9,834 bases of DNA, from positions 1 to 9,834 of the forward strand of contig JAUYMV010000707.1 in NCBI GenBank assembly GCA_030698645.1, read 5' to 3'. Positions 8,091 through 9,834 of this stretch are shown piece by piece. The position numbers and the translations under genes were made by a program. Position 1 is the stretch's first letter, and each line of letters opens with the position of its first letter. A model generated the notes under the pieces. That model was not told where the DNA came from. It did not search any database and was given only the letters and a program-made list of their open reading frames with translations. Source of the stretch: Mesorhizobium sp. GTDB lineage: Bacteria; Pseudomonadota; Alphaproteobacteria; Rhizobiales; Rhizobiaceae.

Positions 8091-9803
8091 TCATTGGTAG
8101 GTGACGAGCAACGCCCCACTTTCATGGCCGAATTCGGGCTTCACGCCAAGCAACGAAGCCGAGCGGCGGATGATGTTGGCGACCACCGGCGCGGCATTGA
8201 GGCCCGAAGTCGCCGCCATGCCGGGCTTTTCCGGCTTCGGCTCGTCGATGATGGTGAGCACGATGTATTGTGGATCGTCCATCGGGAAGGCGGCCAGGAA
8301 GGCGTTGAAGCGCTTGTCGCTCGAGTAACGGCCGTTGACGACCTTCTCCGCGGTGCCGGTCTTGCCGCCGACGCGGTAGCCCGGAACCTCGGCGCGCTTG
8401 CCCGAGCCCTTTTCCGCGTTGAGGCGGTAGAGATAGCGCATGTCCTCGCTCGTCGACTGCTTGACGACCTGGTGGCCGAGCGCCTGCGCCTGCGCCTGCG
8501 AGCGCGGCAGGAAGGTCGGATCGAACAGCATTCCCCCGTTCATCAGCGCGGCGGCGGCGACCGCCGTCTGCAGCGGAGTCGTCGACATGCCGTGGCCGAA
8601 CGCGATGGTGATCGAATGTACCTTCTTCCAGACCGCCGGCTCGCTCGGCCTGGCGGTCTCCGGGAGCTCCGTCTTCATGCGGTCGAGCAGGCCCATGCGC
8701 TTGAGGAACTCGCGGTGGCCCTCGATGCCGACCACGTCGGCCTCGCGCGCCGAGCCGATGTTGGAGGAGTAGATGAACACTTCCGGCACGGTCAGCACAC
8801 GGCCCTTGCCGTGGAAATCGCGGATGGTCTGCTTGCCGATGGTGATCGGACGCGTCGCGTCGAAGCGGCTTTCCATCGTCACCTTGCCGGAATCGAGCGC
8901 CATCGCCGTGGTGAAGCTCTTGATCGTCGAGCCCATCTCATAGGCGCCGGCCGACATGTGGTTCAGCCGGTCGGTCTTGTGCGCATCGACGGGATTGTTC
9001 GGATCGAAGTCCGGCAGCGAGGCCATGGCGACCACTTCGCCGGTCTTGGCGTTGAGGATCACAGCGCCAGCCGCGATCGCATGATACTTCTCCATCGCCA
9101 CGGCCAGTTCGTCGCGCACGATGTGTTGCACGCGCAGGTCGATTGAGGTGCGGAACGGTTCGAGATTGGCCGCCGTGCCGAGGCCGCTCGCCTGCAGGTC
9201 GGCGAGGCCTTGGCTGTCGATGTATTTTTCGAGGCCGGCGATGCCCTGATTGTCGACATTGACGAGACCGAGAATGTGCGAGGCGGTCGGCCCGCCCGGA
9301 TAGAAGCGCTTGGTCTCGGTGCGGAAGCCGATGCCGGGCAGGCCGAGCGCCATTATTTCGGCCTGCTGGCGCGGCGTGAGCTGGCGCTTCAGCCAGACGA
9401 AGCCGGCGCCGCTCTTCAGCTTGTTGAAGGTCTGCTCGGGATCCAGGTCGGGCAGCACCGAGGACAGCAGTTCGAGCGCCTCGTCGGCGTCGACGATATT
9501 CTTCGGCTCGGCGAACAGCGACGAAGTCTTGATGTCGGTCGCCAGCACCTCGCCATTGCGGTCGACGATGTCGGGACGCGAGGCGAGCACGCGGCCGATG
9601 CCGGCCGTCGAGGCATCCGGATCCTGCACGCCCAGATAGACGAGGCGACCTGCGATGACGCCGTAGACGGCGAAGAAGACCGCCATCGTCATCAGCACGC
9701 GGTTGCGGGTGCGTCCGCCGGTCGCCTTGCGCTTGCCGTCGACGACGATCGCATTGCTGGCTGCCGGCGATGGCGCGGTTCCGGTGCTCAGGCGCGGGGT
9801 CAT
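8091..9803 (-). CDS. ftsI: Peptidoglycan D,D-transpeptidase FtsI (penicillin-binding protein 3)
   Basis: Class B penicillin-binding protein that cross-links septal peptidoglycan and pairs with FtsW. It has 570 aa. A basic cytoplasmic N-terminus (about 1-35) precedes one membrane anchor (about 36-59). The periplasmic pedestal domain begins with RPDIVDRNG (76-84). The transpeptidase domain has all three active-site motifs: STIK (292-295, nucleophile S292), SSN (346-348) and KTGT (481-484). No PASTA domain is present, as usual for Gram-negatives. A hexanucleotide repeat encodes QAQAQA near residues 436-441, between SSN and KTGT. The start ATG at 9803 has GGAG about 9 bases upstream and overlaps an upstream TGA as ATGA, consistent with coupling to ftsL. 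The stop (CAA TGA) is followed by a 44-base gap before murE. Confidence 0.98.
   Translation of the reverse strand: MTPRLSTGTAPSPAASNAIVVDGKRKATGGRTRNRVLMTMAVFFAVYGVIAGRLVYLGVQDPDASTAGIGRVLASRPDIVDRNGEVLATDIKTSSLFAEPKNIVDADEALELLSSVLPDLDPEQTFNKLKSGAGFVWLKRQLTPRQQAEIMALGLPGIGFRTETKRFYPGGPTASHILGLVNVDNQGIAGLEKYIDSQGLADLQASGLGTAANLEPFRTSIDLRVQHIVRDELAVAMEKYHAIAAGAVILNAKTGEVVAMASLPDFDPNNPVDAHKTDRLNHMSAGAYEMGSTIKSFTTAMALDSGKVTMESRFDATRPITIGKQTIRDFHGKGRVLTVPEVFIYSSNIGSAREADVVGIEGHREFLKRMGLLDRMKTELPETARPSEPAVWKKVHSITIAFGHGMSTTPLQTAVAAAALMNGGMLFDPTFLPRSQAQAQALGHQVVKQSTSEDMRYLYRLNAEKGSGKRAEVPGYRVGGKTGTAEKVVNGRYSSDKRFNAFLAAFPMDDPQYIVLTIIDEPKPEKPGMAATSGLNAAPVVANIIRRSASLLGVKPEFGHESGALLVTYQ
8481..8500. repeat. 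Short hexanucleotide tandem repeat inside ftsI
   Basis: Three full copies of CGCCTG plus two bases of a fourth, in frame within ftsI. The coding strand reads CAGGCG repeats, giving alternating Gln-Ala. Gain or loss of a unit would add or remove two residues without a frameshift. It lies in a segment between the SSN and KTGT motifs that is not one of the active-site motifs. Confidence 0.8.
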
Positions 9804-9834
9804 TGCACGACTCCGCCGGTCGTCGTGCCGTCCG
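9800..9834 (-). CDS. ftsL: Probable 3' end of cell division protein FtsL (truncated by window edge)
   Basis: An open frame enters from the right edge and ends at TGA 9802-9800, which overlaps the ftsI ATG (9803-9801) as ATGA. The visible C-terminus reads [10 protein letters not shown]. Ten codons are too few to recognise a protein. The identification rests on position: in the dcw cluster ftsL directly precedes ftsI, and the same overlap type is used elsewhere in this operon. FtsL is a small bitopic divisome protein that, with FtsB and FtsQ, activates FtsW-FtsI. The ftsI ribosome-binding site (GGAG) lies inside these last codons. Confidence 0.5.
   Translation of the reverse strand, partial: DGTTTGGVVQ

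Noticed and set aside
8094..9146. Plus-strand open frame of 350 codons antisense to ftsI
   Set aside because: Composition is typical of an antisense shadow; ftsI on the other strand has all three penicillin-binding motifs.
1..9834. Search for CRISPR, tRNA, rRNA, insertion sequences, phage genes or a defence system
   Set aside because: The window is filled almost end to end by canonical dcw genes. No spaced repeats, cloverleaf or rRNA-like sequence, transposase frame or composition break was seen.

Overview
The window is a stretch of a bacterial dcw (division and cell wall) cluster. All genes lie on the minus strand and are read from right to left. The DNA is GC-rich (about two-thirds G+C by eye) with strong G/C preference at third codon positions. 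Protein sequences and gene order resemble an alphaproteobacterium of the order Hyphomicrobiales (Rhizobiales), probably near Mesorhizobium/Phyllobacteriaceae. That placement rests on recognising protein style, not on a database search. MurE carries the DNPR motif of meso-diaminopimelate-adding enzymes, which fits a Gram-negative wall.

Layout in transcription order: the last codons of a probable ftsL (window edge), ftsI (PBP3 transpeptidase), murE, murF, mraY, murD, ftsW, murG, and the first 119 codons of murC (cut by the other edge). This is the classical dcw order. The genes are packed almost without gaps. Four junctions are 4-base ATGA overlaps, two are TAG stops 3 bases before the next ATG, and the only real gaps are 44 bases (ftsI-murE, with the start chosen here) and 34 bases (murF-mraY). 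I see no promoter, terminator, RNA gene, repeat array or mobile element. No stretch over 300 bases lacks a gene.

The products form one pathway. MurC, MurD, MurE and MurF build the UDP-MurNAc-pentapeptide in the cytoplasm. MraY moves phospho-MurNAc-pentapeptide onto undecaprenyl phosphate to give lipid I, and MurG adds GlcNAc to give lipid II. FtsW polymerises lipid II at the septum, and FtsI cross-links the new strands, recruited through FtsL and the rest of the divisome.

This is an ordinary, well-known region and I found no undescribed system. The most interesting signals concern translational coupling. Every TGA stop in the operon is preceded by A, making ATGA even at the two junctions where the annotated next gene does not start there. 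At murF-mraY this creates a 14-codon mini-ORF that bridges the gap exactly. At ftsI-murE it creates an alternative in-frame murE start.
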